NCBI GenBank assembly: GCA_002633005.1
Contig: NMRA01000858.1
Span: forward strand, 9,293-60,606
Reading direction: 5' to 3'
Source: Phoronis australis
Lineage: Eukaryota > Phoronida > Phoronidae
DNA length: 51,314 bases
The notes below the pieces were generated by a model. That model did no database searches. It saw only the letters and a list, made by a program, of their open reading frames with translations, and was not told the origin of the DNA. The position numbers were made by a program, and so were the translations under genes. Shown here one piece after another: positions 1-10,440 of this stretch (position 1 is its first letter; every line of letters begins with the position of its first letter).

Positions 1-757
1 CAATTACTCACTTACGGAAAGATTTGAAGGGTTGTAGACATATTTGTTCAGTCTTTAATAACGTTAAGAAACCTAAGTCAGAGTCTAAATGGGAAATAGA
101 GCTAGGAGATAGTTTAGATTGGAAGAAAATATATGCTTTACCTTACAAAATTACAAAGGATCCCCATATTAGATGGTTCCAATTTAGAATACTACATAGA
201 ATTATTGCAACAAATACCTTTTTAGTCAAAATATGTGTTAGGGATTCTGATCTATGTTCCTTTTGTAATAAAGCTCCAGAGACGCTGTCACACCTTTTTG
301 GGAATGTAGCTTTGTACAAGATTTCTGGAAGGAATTCGGAAAGCTACTTCAAAAGTGTGGCATTCAGCTTCCCAACTGTCTGTCTCACGATATTGTTATT
401 CTTGGACTTTACAAGACGCATGATTTTCTAGTTAACATTTTGCTTCTACTAGCTAAACAATACATTTACAAAGAGAGATGTCACAAAAATATACCTAATT
501 TTCTCAAGTTCGTTACAAAAACTTATGAATACTATAATGCTGAAAAATTAAATGCACATAAAAACGTTGTACATGACAGCTTCTCTGCAAAATGGGAAAA
601 ATTTATTGTTCATGTTAACTTCATGTAGAAGATATTTACTTTAAACGAGATATGAGAATGGTCTTCCTGAGGTGTGCATGCGTGAATGAATGGTGTCCTT
701 ATTTGTTTGTTTGTTTTTGTAATTGTTTGTAAATGATAATAAATACATAAAAAAAAG
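1..757 (+). mobile_element. LINE-A, 3' end of a Tx1/L1-like non-LTR retrotransposon
   Basis: This is the 3' part of a LINE that runs off the left edge. It holds the C-terminal part of ORF2, a stop at 626-628, a 3' UTR of about 130 bases and an A-rich tail near 740-757 ending in a run of A. The tail gives the plus orientation. The sequence following the tail (gtttcatcttcttcac...) is unrelated. The target site duplication cannot be tested because the 5' end is outside the window. Confidence 0.8.
24..628 (+). pseudogene. LINE-A ORF2 C-terminus (zf-RVT-like region)
   Basis: The translation contains the zf-RVT-like C-terminal pattern of LINE ORF2: IRWFQFRILHRI, then LCSFCNKAPETLSHLF. The next expected block, a tryptophan-glutamate-cysteine motif, is in a different frame. 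The shift lies in the T run at about 295-299, where one more T would restore the frame. The second part (440-628, starting LLLLAKQYIYKERC) carries the normal ORF2 ending. The region is thought to help bind the template RNA during target-primed reverse transcription. A true pseudogene and a homopolymer read error fit equally well. Confidence 0.75.
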
Positions 758-1302
758 TTTCATCTTCTTCACTTCTCTTAGTATTATAGGGTCCATGCAT
801 TTGAGTAGGGCGAGCGACATCCAATAAAAACTCGCCTCGGGCATCATCAAACCTCTAAACACTGTTTGAATCCGACTGGCTAATGTAACATTGCATATTT
901 TATACATGGAAGACAGCAGACACAACACTAAGGTTAAATTCATGGTCACACTTACTGATTTTTCGTGAAAACGAAACGGGGGACGCTTCAATGAGAACAA
1001 GTGTAGAAATAAGAAGTTGAATTTCCTTTACTTTGATAGTTCATCTCATATGTATTGCCTCTACATTTATAATACTATCATGATGTAAATTTGATCAAAA
1101 CAATTGCCTATTCAGCTATGAATTTGATATTCGTAAGTTGACACTTTTTTGTTACTATTCTAGTAACCAAAAAGAAAATTAACAGAAAGTAAACAAATAG
1201 ATAAATTTTCATACTAGTGAAGTCTGCCATGTATTTTAATACATAATCCTGGGTCACATACAGTAAAACCGGTAAGTGAAAGATAATTTATATTAACGTT
1301 AC
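758..1302. other. Stretch without a recognised gene; 3' side of CAP exon 1
   Basis: If the CAP gene is spliced as proposed, this is intron 1 of that gene (minus strand). A 119-residue open frame on the minus strand (641-1000) overlaps the LINE tail and matches no family I know. The next CAP exon, expected to begin with a tryptophan-aspartate pair and a helix, was not found, so it lies beyond the left edge or is missing. Confidence 0.4.
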
Positions 1303-1521
1303 CATATATTCCATATTGGCTGCTTCCTCGTCTCGCCTGGACGATATGTGGAAGTCCAAAATGTCTTGTTTCATTTTAGGCGTCATCAAATCTACTGTCT
1401 CGCGCTTAACTCGTTCTGATCGGGCCCACCATGGAATGTGAAACCAGTCAAGAAGAGACAAAACTCCGTACGACTCTTTTATAAAAATGACGGAAGCTAG
1501 AACAAATAGCAGCTCTTTCAT
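1303..1521 (-). CDS. Secreted CAP/SCP-domain protein (PI15/CRISPLD-like), first coding exon
   Basis: The 73 codons start at the ATG at 1521 and end at a donor, ATG|GTAACG (GT at 1302-1301), in phase 0. Residues 1-19 are a signal peptide (MKELLFVLASVIFIKESYG). A propeptide follows, with the furin-type site RVKR near residues 39-42. The start of a CAP domain comes next: an ILDFH helix motif, a conserved Arg, then AANMEYM, as in the PI15/CRISPLD branch, where the domain continues after this point in further exons. An in-frame ATG six codons upstream (1539) is possible, but the second gives the better signal peptide and lies the right distance from a TATA box. CAP proteins are secreted and disulphide-bonded; their roles include sterol binding, protease inhibition and defence. 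The exon has no stop or frameshift. The usual Asn after the helix His is Ile here. Confidence 0.7.
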
Positions 1522-1564
1522 TATCGCTAGACAGTGCAACTTTGCTTACGCACAAGTAACACAG

Positions 1565-1572
1565 TATTTATA
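1565..1572 (-). promoter_or_regulatory. TATA box of the CAP gene
   Basis: The minus strand reads TATAAATA. Transcription would start about 25-30 bases downstream, near 1540, placing the start just before the two candidate ATGs (1539 and 1521) and giving a very short 5' leader. The position supports exon 1 being the true 5' exon. Confidence 0.55.
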
Positions 1573-2094
1573 CGCTTTATGCGAGTGCGTCGACTAAGAT
1601 TGCAAAATGTGTCGGACACAGCTTTCACCTGGACTTGTGAAAATACTCATTCGAATAATTGTAGTTCTTGACAGTTTTTGAAGCGAACCTATTAGACCAT
1701 CTGTTTATATTTCTGTATAAAAGCAGATTTGCGTGCCCTTCGCGATGGCCATGTTTGCTGCCTTTTAATCTAATCACAAAGTCAAAAATTGAGAAGGATC
1801 CCAAGATCATATTTATTAACAATGCCATTGTTGTCATCAGTCATCATTTAAGAACACCCCCAGAAACGTTGATTTAATCTCTTTTTAACACCCACGTTAA
1901 CCTACTAAGTCTTCTAAATCTTGCTTAGATTTGATTCTGTTACTACAATCAATCAACAACTTGTTCGAAATACAACGCATAAAAAATTGTAAAATATTTT
2001 CATAAGCAAGTCATTCAGTCACTTCAGTTTTCGAAAACAATTTTTCGGTTTCATTTAGATTTTTGTAACCCTATTTTCGGCTCCATAGCGGTGT
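1573..2094. other. Intergenic, upstream of the CAP gene
   Basis: Two overlapping open frames of about 70 codons on opposite strands (1625-1877) show no family signature. No other structure was seen. Confidence 0.4.
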
Positions 2095-2248
2095 CAGTGG
2101 CGGATTTAGAGGGGGGGGGCANAGGTCCACAAACCCAAAAATTTGAGACCCCTGCAGCCCTACCTTTTAGGATGGGCGCGTGTATGTGGCGAAATTCTGG
2201 TTATTCCTGTGCCCTGCCCCCTAACTCAAAATCTTGGATCCACCCCTG
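2095..2248. mobile_element. Short hAT-like MITE with 5-bp target duplication
   Basis: The left end reads CAGTGGCGGATTTAGAG. The reverse complement of the right end reads CAGGGGTGGATCCAAGA, an imperfect terminal inverted repeat of the CAG-starting hAT type. The five bases before the left end and after the right end are both GGTGT. No coding capacity. It contains one single-N gap at 2122, so the true length is uncertain. Confidence 0.6.
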
Positions 2249-2324
2249 GGTGTAGTCTCGTTAACTATTCTCGTCACACAGAATTCTCCAACTAATATCT
2301 TCATGTCTCTATGTTCCTAGTTAG

Positions 2325-2714
2325 GCTACCGTTGCTTTTCATGCCCAGTGTCCCTATATTTTCTCGTCCCGGCCTTCCCAAGTCTTAAAGTGCCTACGCC
2401 CCTATGTTCAATCTTTCCGATACATCGCCCGCGGATTGTTGCTAACCGGTTTCGTTATATTTACATTGGAGGGCCAGAAGATTTTTAGTAGTCGGCTATT
2501 AAATCGAGTGGAAAAACTTTTGTTAGCCAGTAAACCATATTATTTGTTCGTGTTAAACAAAGGCATCCTTCCCCGGAAGCAATTGAAGTATGACGAATCC
2601 AACGATTGCGCTTGTTCAAGAAACTTCATAGTGGTGGCCTTCTCATTCTTGGGTAGACGAATTGTGAATCTATCGCCTTATCTAAAAGCGAAATTGTCTT
2701 TTATCCTTGATTAG
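2325..2714 (+). other. Unassigned open frame of about 129 codons
   Basis: The frame is open from just after a TAG near 2322 to a TAG at 2712. The first ATG is at 2436, leaving 92 residues. The product is basic and hydrophobic with one CACS motif. I recognise no domain. No splice sites or promoter stand out, so it may be chance. Confidence 0.15.
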
Positions 2715-2733
2715 CAATACTAGCACAACTACT

Positions 2734-2843
2734 GGGGTCACAGCAGGACCAGTGTTCACATGGGGTCACAGCAGGGCCAGTGTTCACATGGGGTCACATC
2801 AGGGCCAGTGTTCACATGGGGTCACAGCAAGGCCAGTGTTCAT
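2734..2843 (+). repeat. 28-bp minisatellite, four copies
   Basis: Four head-to-tail copies of a 28-bp unit beginning GGGGTCACAGCAGGGCCAG start at 2734, 2762, 2790 and 2818, with one or two differences each; the last is slightly short. Because 28 is not a multiple of three, it is unlikely to encode a peptide repeat. There are no spacers between units. Confidence 0.9.
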
Positions 2844-4145
2844 TGCTAAAAGCTCCCCCGCGTCCCCACTGTTCATAGACAAGTGCCCCCAGGTGGCTAG
2901 ACATTTAAATTGCCCGAAAAGTGTCGTCCGCTTGCACACTAATGCACGTGACGCACACAAGGAAGTCATGCAGACATTGAAGTAACGGGTGGATGGCTCA
3001 CCAGGCTTGAGAAACTAAGCAGAGGGGACGCAAGGGTGCGGAAACATCGAATCCGGTATTATCAGGCAAGTTGGATGGGAAAATAAAGAGGTTGAAGATT
3101 TAGGGACGAGTTCCCTTTTCATTTTGTGGTTGCACTAGGGTAATCAATTTATCTTCACAATATACATTTCAAAACAAAAGTCAAATCACCATTGGATCCA
3201 CAACATTCTAAAATTTGAGGATGTTCTTTTTGGATTGTCAAAACCACAATAAGTGTCACTTCCTGTCTAGTTTGATAAAACATTAAGACTGGTCATTCTT
3301 TTAAAATTTTATGATTTACCATAATTTTGTGAAGTTAAAAATTCCCAAAGTATATCGAAAACATAAGCATAATACAAACTATTAAAATTCTTTTAAAAAA
3401 GTAAAAAGGATTTGGAACAGTACGTGAATCTTTATCAACATCTCGTGTAGGCTAAGTTTCACATTTTTTCAAAATTTGTAAATGTGCTATGAAATTAACT
3501 GGCGTCATTTTCAGTTCAAAAACAATATTTTAAAAATTGTTTGGAATGGTAGTTTCAAATTTCACCACCACGTGATTTCGCAACCAAGTCGATGGTCGTG
3601 TAAAATAAAGCTACGTATATTTTACTGACTGAAACCCCTCATCACAGGGCGGCTACACGATGTCTTAATTTTTAGCTTTATTATCGGCTTCATTCGTTTC
3701 TCATATCACTTTGAAGTGCTCCATTTTGACCCGCCGAGGTTGCGTAATAAAACTTTAATAGAACTTGAATTTTTCTCTTGCAGGCAATTTAAACGGCAAT
3801 TTTGTAAAAATGCATATTGTCGTCTCAAATTTTAAGTAAATTTACCGTAATATTGATAGATATAGCAAACCTCGACAGTTTCTGTGCAGTTCCCTCTAGT
3901 AAGCAATGATACCTAAACGTATTATACCGTTTTAATGATGAATTAACTCTACCTCACCCGGCCATGCTGTAATCATAGACCGAACTTGAGTTCATGCTGT
4001 AATGGAGTAACTAAGAGCGCCCTCTGTGTTTTTCGAATTACCTGTGGAAAATTCGTGGTCTCGGGTCTGGGATTTCATAGACCACACTTTTCGGCTAAAT
4101 TGTTAAGAAACAGCTAATTAAGCATGCCAGACGAAACGAATAGTG
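2844..4145. other. Intergenic stretch
   Basis: The GC-richer part (2850-3060) follows the minisatellite and then gives way to AT-rich sequence. No gene, splice-site pair or known element was recognised. Confidence 0.4.
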
Positions 4146-4555
4146 TACCGGGGTTTTCCGTAGATAATCCCACTCGATGAAACGCCCATGGTCATTTATT
4201 CGGAAAATCATGCCGAACAAAGGCCCATGGGCGTTTATTTCATGTTACAACTTCTGGAATAACGTGTCCAGATAGTGGGGCGTTTATGCGGAAATTTCTT
4301 CTAAAAAGCCCACTTTAAGTCACAAATTCAGTTTGTGGAGCATTCATCATTTATAAAAAGCAAACAAAGTGCTGGCGAACTTTGCATTTATTAACATAAA
4401 GTTTAAAAACACATTTTTAAGTAAAAAACGTCAAAGTCAGGAAACCCATGACTTTCCGTTAACGCCCGGGTGCTTATATGGTGTTACTAAAACATTTGAA
4501 ATTTTTCATTTTCCGAATCACACGCCCATGGGCTCATTTACGGAAAAAATCCCAA
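4146..4555. mobile_element. Palindrome-rich MITE-like element
   Basis: Both edges carry a related inverted sequence: TTTTCCGTA followed by a CCCATGG core on the left, and on the right a reverse complement reading TTTTTTCCGTAAATGAGCCC. CCCATGGGCG-type palindromes or half-copies recur near 4187, 4226 and 4525, with TTCGGAAAAT blocks beside them. This fits a short non-autonomous DNA transposon. Ends and target duplication are not resolved. Confidence 0.35.
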
Positions 4556-5051
4556 ACGTCTGCATGCTACGAGTTCACTAGCAGTTTGCCCAAACATGAT
4601 TATGTAAATGAGGAGACATCTGCTGTTAATCGATCAGTTTTCTTGTGTATGGCTCAACCCTGGGATAATAAACAAGAAAAATTGAACACATGCTTTAAAG
4701 TGCTCAGCATTTTTAATTTGACGGCTTGCATTTTGACGTGTATAATAATGAACGCATCGTGGTGTGTTGACTGACGATGACTGGAACAAACATCAGTGTT
4801 ATTATTATATTCACTACGTAACAGCTGACGAAACGGTACGGGAAACTAGGTCGCAAGCTCGTCGCATAGATATCGGTAGATAGGCGTATCTATTTTTCAC
4901 TTTGATTTTCTTTCTCATATAAGAAAGATAATGGTGACTATTTATCGGTAACCGGCTGATGTGTGACCTAGGGACCAAGGTATGATATCCGTGCTACCTG
5001 TATTGTTATACCCAACAAAGGAAAACAATGGTTGCGTCCCATAGGCAATAA

Positions 5052-5081
5052 CCATGCGACGCGCTTACGCCCGTCGCATGG
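5052..5081. repeat. Perfect 10-bp inverted repeat (hairpin)
   Basis: CCATGCGACG and CGTCGCATGG are exact reverse complements separated by ten bases. The spacer is itself GC-rich. There is no U-run after it, so it is not a terminator-like structure. Confidence 0.7.
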
Positions 5082-5263
5082 ATCTCGCAAGTTAAACAAT
5101 AGCGAAATCCATACGACATCATTTGGCATGGTCCTACCGGAAGAGCGGTGCTTTCGGCATTTGACGTTTTTTTGTCGCCCATCTTTGTTGTGTTGGAAAA
5201 ATAGTTTATATACATATTATTCTATTAGTTTTGTACATTATTACTTAATCTTACAATAAACAT

Positions 5264-7613
5264 CTTTTTTAGAGACATTTATTAACCAACCAGTACATAG
5301 TTGTGCGACAATATGACATCTACTTTAGTGTACATCAAACAAATTACGAACATTATCGGACCCTATAAAAGCTAGTTAGGCAAAAAAAGACCACCTTGCC
5401 TGGAATCTCTCAAGATCCAATTTATCATTGTAAATATTTTTTTCCAGGTTGTAGTAATCACATACCTCACGTAAAAATGACTGAAAATTGGGCTTAGTCT
5501 TTTGTAGTCTTTGTCTATATAAATGGAATTTCGCTAAGCAAAGAATTAAATTTACAACTTCTAATCTACAGGCTGGGTCTCCAAACAAGGCGGAAGACAT
5601 ATTTAACTGCAGAGGGAAATTGCACAGATTTATCATCCATGTTCTTAAACATCCCCAAAACTTCTGAACAAGTGAACATTCCCAATACAAATGTAGAATT
5701 GTTTCTTCATGTTGCTCACAGAAAGAACATAAAGCCGATTTACTAACACCTATTTTCTTTAAATAAGAGTTTGTACCAATAATTCTGTGGTTGATACGGA
5801 ATTGAAACCATCTGAGTCTGACATCAGAAGTACAATGATAAATTACAGAATGATTTTTTTCCAAGATTGAGTATCATCGCATAAGTTAATTTCTCTCTCC
5901 CACTTCAATTCTGCGACAGGTTTTACATATAATTTAGAAATAAATACTTCATAGGTTTTCCCAGTCCTTTTATTTTCCGAGGAGATTCGAAAAATATGTT
6001 CTGGAAAAAGTGGAGTGACTATAGTACTCTTGTCTCTTAGAAGATTCCAAGAACGAAGTATTGAACTTCGAATTCCATAAAAATGAGTAATACAAGGACA
6101 AAATTGAAAACGTGTACAACGTGATGATCATAAATATATCCCTTATCAGGGTCAATTAAATCGTATACGTACCGTATACCCTTTTGAAACCACTCGTTCC
6201 AANAATTTTGGGGTTATACCACAAAGGTTGGTACAAAGGATCCTCTATCTCACAAAGATTGATAAATTCGTATAAGATAAAAAATATCCTTCCAAAAAAT
6301 ATTTTTAGTACGGTTAGATACTTCAAGGAAAAAACAAGAACCTAACTGAAAAGAGTCATTTTTTATATTAGGAATAATTTCACATAAAATATTTAACCAA
6401 AGAGAAGTATTGTTATAATTTTTCAAGAATCTTCGAATCCAGGTCAGTTTAATAGCTTTGACAAATGACGCAATATGAACCATATTCCCACCTCCAACTT
6501 CAGATTTCTGCACCATGGTTTTTCTAGAGATTCTATCAGAAGAGGTACCCCATATAAAATTAAAGAATAGTTTTTCAATGTCCTTAAAAAAAGTAGCACT
6601 TGGAAGAGGAAGTGTGTAAAAGAGGTGAATCAGTTTTGGTAATAAGAAAGACTTGACAACCGTTATCTTGCCAAAGGTAGACAAATTTCTTTTTGACCAA
6701 CTTCCAATGCCTTTTCTAACCTCATTTAATTTTACATCGTAGTTTAAGTGAATCATGTCCTGTAAGTTGACAGAGAAGNTTCTTTTTGACCAATTTCCAA
6801 TGCCTTTTCTAACCTCATTTAATTTTACATCGTAGTTTAAGTGAATCATGTCCTGCAAGTTGACAGAGAAGGTAATTCCAAGAGATGTGAACTGGGAACT
6901 TTCCCATTTTAAATCTTTTTCACAACAAAGCCTATCACCACAACATATCTTAGAACCAATCCATATCCAAACAGTTTTATCGATATTGGGTGTCAAACCA
7001 GAATACTTAGCAAACTGATCAAGAAGGTTAAGTGAAGATTTTAAAGAGGCCTCTGAACCATCTAGAAAGAGGACCGTGTCGTCTGCATATTGCATTAATT
7101 TATACTCTAAAGAGCCTACTTTTATGCCTTTAACATTCTCACATTGCCTCAACATAGATGCCGTAATTTCGGCACACAACAAAAAAAAGATAAGGTGAAA
7201 GGGGATCCCCTTGTCTGCAACCTCGGCAAATGTTAAAGTAGTTGGACGTAAAGCCATACTGAATGACCGAAAGTTGGACACTTTCATTGAGTATTGTGAA
7301 CCACCTAATAATATCGTCACCAAAATTGAAATAGTGTAGAACTTTCTTAAGAAATCTCCAGGACACAGAATCAAAGGCTTTTTCAAAATCAATTAATACC
7401 AGAAGTCCGGGAATATCCTTAACTTGATTATATTGTAAGATGTCATAAATCACTCTGGTGTTCTCTCCCATAAAGCGACCTGGGAGAAACCCAGTTTGAT
7501 TAGGATGAATTAACTTATTTAAAACAGATTTTATCCTTTGTGTAATACATGCTGATAATAGTTTATAACTTGAATTTAGTAAGGAGATTGGTCTCCAATT
7601 TTTAATGTATTCA
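5264..7613 (-). mobile_element. LINE-B, 5'-truncated Tx1/L1-like retrotransposon
   Basis: The minus-strand tail is the T run at about 5264-5270. Upstream along the element come a 3' UTR nearly identical to that of LINE-D, the C-terminal domain and the reverse transcriptase. The sequence stops at the single-N gap at 7614; beyond it nothing belongs to the LINE, so the 5' truncation may be real or due to the gap. It shares long near-identical stretches with LINE-D (13447-17160), so both belong to one family. Confidence 0.85.
5376..5864 (-). pseudogene. LINE-B ORF2 C-terminal domain
   Basis: This open frame of 162 codons contains LRWFQFRINHRI, the cysteine cluster ALCSFCEQHEETILHLYWEC and a basic end, the usual zf-RVT-like C-terminus of LINE ORF2. 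It is intact over this segment but separated from the reverse transcriptase by stops in 5970-6240. LINE-D lacks about 200 bases of this same region. Confidence 0.8.
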
Positions 7614-7621
7614 NAGCACAA
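6250..7621 (-). pseudogene. LINE-B reverse transcriptase
   Basis: Recognisable RT blocks appear in order along the minus strand: NWRPISLLNSSYKLLSACI, NQTGFLPGR, LVLIDFEKAFDSVSW, CRQGDPLSPYLF and the catalytic box MQYADDTVLF. These make the metal-binding aspartates of an RT palm. The two halves (7139-7621 and 6250-7392) lie in different frames and overlap, so at least one frameshift is present. A block starting FSVNLQDMIHLNYD is read twice on either side of the N at 6779; that is a gap duplicate, not a protein repeat. Confidence 0.85.
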
Positions 7622-7849
7622 AATTGTGATGTCAGAGCCTAAAGAAGCTTAGGAAAGCTTCCTGATGAAAGCTGATTGACTGTGGAACTCTTTAGATCAG
7701 TAGATCAAAAAGAAGAAGAGGTGTCACAAACGTTTGTGCAGAAAACAGCTGCATGTCCTGGTAGCGTACACAGTATACTGCTGAGTGCTGTAGACTAGAA
7801 GACCAAGTGTCAGACCAAAAAATTGAAAGGACATAGAACGGCATAGGAA

Positions 7850-9725
7850 CGTTTCAAGACACCAACAGTAGTACTAAAGCTGAAGTTGCTGAAAGTGATA
7901 CAGATGTTATCCAAGATTTTCCAAGAAAATCAATACTTCCAAAATCTGAAACACCCGATTAACCTGAACAAGATAGGAACATTCTGAAACATGAGTGCAT
8001 CATTTGTTAGCAGGAAAAGTACATTATGGGCCACATTTCAAGAAAGAGAAAGAAGTATAGCTTTTAAAAACAGGTACGTGTTTTTGAAAAATACATCTTG
8101 GTGTTTTCCATGTGTGTTTCAGTATTATCACCAGTTGGTTTTTTAACTTGTTCAGCCTCTTGGCTGCCTAGGCCTTAGACAATACTGCTGACCCAGTAGA
8201 GATGATGATCATACCATAGGTACTCCATATGATGGATACTTTTCGGCAAATTATGTTCCTATAAGTTTAGAAGTACCGCGTAGAGAGATGCCTCTGAGGA
8301 GGTTGTTAATGTTTTCATTTGTTCCCAGTTTAAACAAATACCCGTGCAATCATGTTTTTCGAACACTCCATTCAGTTGCCACATCGACACTGCTTGCGCT
8401 AAGGGATAATCCTATGGTGTTATACTGTGGGTGTGATTTTAAAGCACTTTAAGTCAAAAATTTTTGAAAAGGTTAAATGGAGTAGATGGTTGCAAACAAC
8501 ATGCCGTGATCCCCTGCCGTAGTCTCAATTTTTTGTAAACATTAATTACTTAGGTAGCTGCAATGATAATTAAATTAAAGTGCCTAAGTGGCCATCGTCA
8601 CCGTCGAAATTTGAGGACGATGGAAGCCACTGTCCATTTCGTCAAACGTCGATAACCATAAGTGTAAATCAATTGACTATGGTTTGAGAAACTGATTTTA
8701 AAAAAATTAAATTTCAATCACTGCACTGGTATATCAGCTGATTTATTTTCAGTTGCAGCAACTGATCTAATTATTAGACGATCAACATTATTAGGCTACA
8801 GATCAGATGGCATGTAAATTTGTTAGGCTGGTGGTGGATCAGTTCCTGATATGTCCGTCTGAAAAAGTTGCATGCCAACTCACTCATAGTTGAATGTTAA
8901 ATTAGTGTTAACAGTTCGGGTTTTTTTCAGTTGGACTTGTATTGCAAGCAACAGCTCAGTCCAGAGCCTTGAATATGCAAATGAAATTCAAAGATAAAGA
9001 CCTTGTGTCTTAGAAGCCAAGTACCACAGATCATCATGCTATAAAAAATAGAAAGACAACGATTGTGAAGAGTGACGAATTCACAGTTTTCAGAGATGTT
9101 TTTCTACAGTTTTGTTTGGAGTTCATTGAATCGAAGCTTCTAACACAAGGAGATGTCATTTGCCTTTCAAAACTAAAGCAAGACTTTGAAGCTGTTCTTC
9201 AGAAAGCTGGTGTGCATGAAGTTATTTGGACAGGCAATCTTAAGAAATATTGTTGAAGCTACTCACTGTTGTAGTTTGTGCCCGACTAAGAGATACAAAA
9301 GTGAATTGCGGCAAGTGTTCAATAATTCACTAATTGTTGACTCTAATTAACACAGCCCATTGTAACATATTTTGAATCAAACGTTTGCCCAAATAGTGCA
9401 CGCCTCCAAACAAGGACTTAGTGTTTGACCCTTCATTGCCTGCGGGCTAATCACCAGTGTGCAGTGCTGTACCCTCTCTAATCGACCATAGTTGGCTCCT
9501 TGGCGGTGGAGCTTTGCAGTTAATATGTATGGTAATGACTGCATCTCCATTGACAGTACTAAACGATGAACGCTGCAAGTGCAAAAAGAACATGTGTGCT
9601 GGGAAACTGAGTTTGTGCTGCAATGCTAGGTCAAACTGTACAGAAATGTGCAGCTGTGACAACTGTAGTAACATCAGCAACACTGACTGCATAACATTGG
9701 ATAGTTCTTTGACAAGTCAACCCTA
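7850..9725 (+). pseudogene. Cysteine-rich multicopy metazoan protein, decayed copy with an intron
   Basis: Three blocks line up on the plus strand. 7880-8073 gives an acidic segment ending in a CIIC-type knuckle. 8931-9256 gives IVKSDEFTVFRDVFLQFC and a following helical region. 9457-9725 gives a glycine/tryptophan segment, then a dense cysteine cluster (CKCKKNMC ... CTEMCSCDNCSN). A canonical intron, CAG|GTACGT to TTTTTTTCAG (8074-8930), separates the first two. The cysteine cluster resembles the CXC-like C-termini of uncharacterised multicopy proteins in many invertebrates; their function is unknown to me. Several in-frame stops (for example inside the first knuckle) show decay. The exact 5' end is unclear. 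It could be a transposon passenger or a dead host gene. Confidence 0.4.
8074..8930 (+). other. Proposed intron in the cysteine-rich gene remnant
   Basis: The donor reads CAG|GTACGTG and the acceptor GGGTTTTTTTCAG|TTG. Both match animal splice consensus closely, and the flanking sequences carry protein-like blocks while the interior does not. Confidence 0.4.
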
Positions 9726-10440
9726 AATAGACATCCAACCCCGTTATTTCCTTTTTTTGTATTAAAAAGTTAATTTTATTTGTTGATTAAGTCATAGAAA
9801 GTACATACTTTGATCACTGTCATGTACTTGTCTCATACTGCTTGATAAACGCTGTCAGAATAATCTATTATTTTCATACAGTCTTTGTGCACATTCACAG
9901 AGATAATTCAACTATATTGTTTTTGTACTATAACGTATTTCTGGTGTATTATGCAAACAAGATGTATTTTACACCATTAGTCAATGTGTTAGTCATTGAG
10001 GCACAAATTTTGCCCAATCTCAAGTGTTTTGTGTTCTTTTTGTTGCCTGACAATGCCAGAATAACTTCCTAGTAACATTCAGACTTAGTTTGCATTTTTG
10101 CCACTAGGTGTCTCTTTACATTTTTTAAATTTCACTGTTTACAATTAATTCACAATAGTAAAACATGTAATGGGAGTGTAATATTATTCAATACAATGGC
10201 ACTGATGGGACCATATTACTTGTTTTACAAAAAAGTCACCAAAACTGTTGTTTTTACAAATAAAAGTTTACTAAGCTCTTTGGTGATTATTAGGTAACTT
10301 CAAACTCAAATTTCTCAAAAATGTGCAACTTTATATGTGGGAACTTTTTAGATTTTGAAAACACTCTAATAAATGAATTAAAAAACACCAAAATAAAATT
10401 GCCCCCCTAAAGTACTCACAAAAACTATTTTCTAGAGGCC
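9726..10440. other. AT-rich stretch with a dispersed repeat
   Basis: Sequence at about 10296-10415 matches the reverse complement of about 22740-22870 (shared GGGAACTTTTTAGATT and AAAAACACCAAAAT blocks), so it carries a copy of the repeat family that dominates 22060-26630. A near-match to the CTCF-like core (CCACTAGGTGTC) is at 10103-10114. No gene was recognised. Confidence 0.5.

Noticed and set aside
641-1000. 119-codon open frame on the minus strand
   Set aside because: It overlaps the LINE-A tail, begins and ends in unrelated sequence and shows no family motif.
2734-2843. CRISPR-like array
   Set aside because: The units are directly adjacent with no spacers, in an animal genome; it is a minisatellite.
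2987-3064. tRNA-like A box (TGGCTCACCAGG) and B box (ATCGAATCC) 38 bases apart, suggesting a tRNA gene or SINE head
   Set aside because: The acceptor arms (GGGTGGA and TATTATC) do not pair, the B box is incomplete, there is no tail, and no second copy is visible in the window.
6666-6890. Tandem protein repeat in the LINE-B RT (block FSVNLQDMIHLNYD read twice)
   Set aside because: The two copies meet at the N at 6779 and are near-identical in DNA; this is a gap duplicate.
9447-9692. 81-codon minus-strand frame
   Set aside because: It is the complement of the cysteine-rich block on the plus strand, which carries the recognisable motif.
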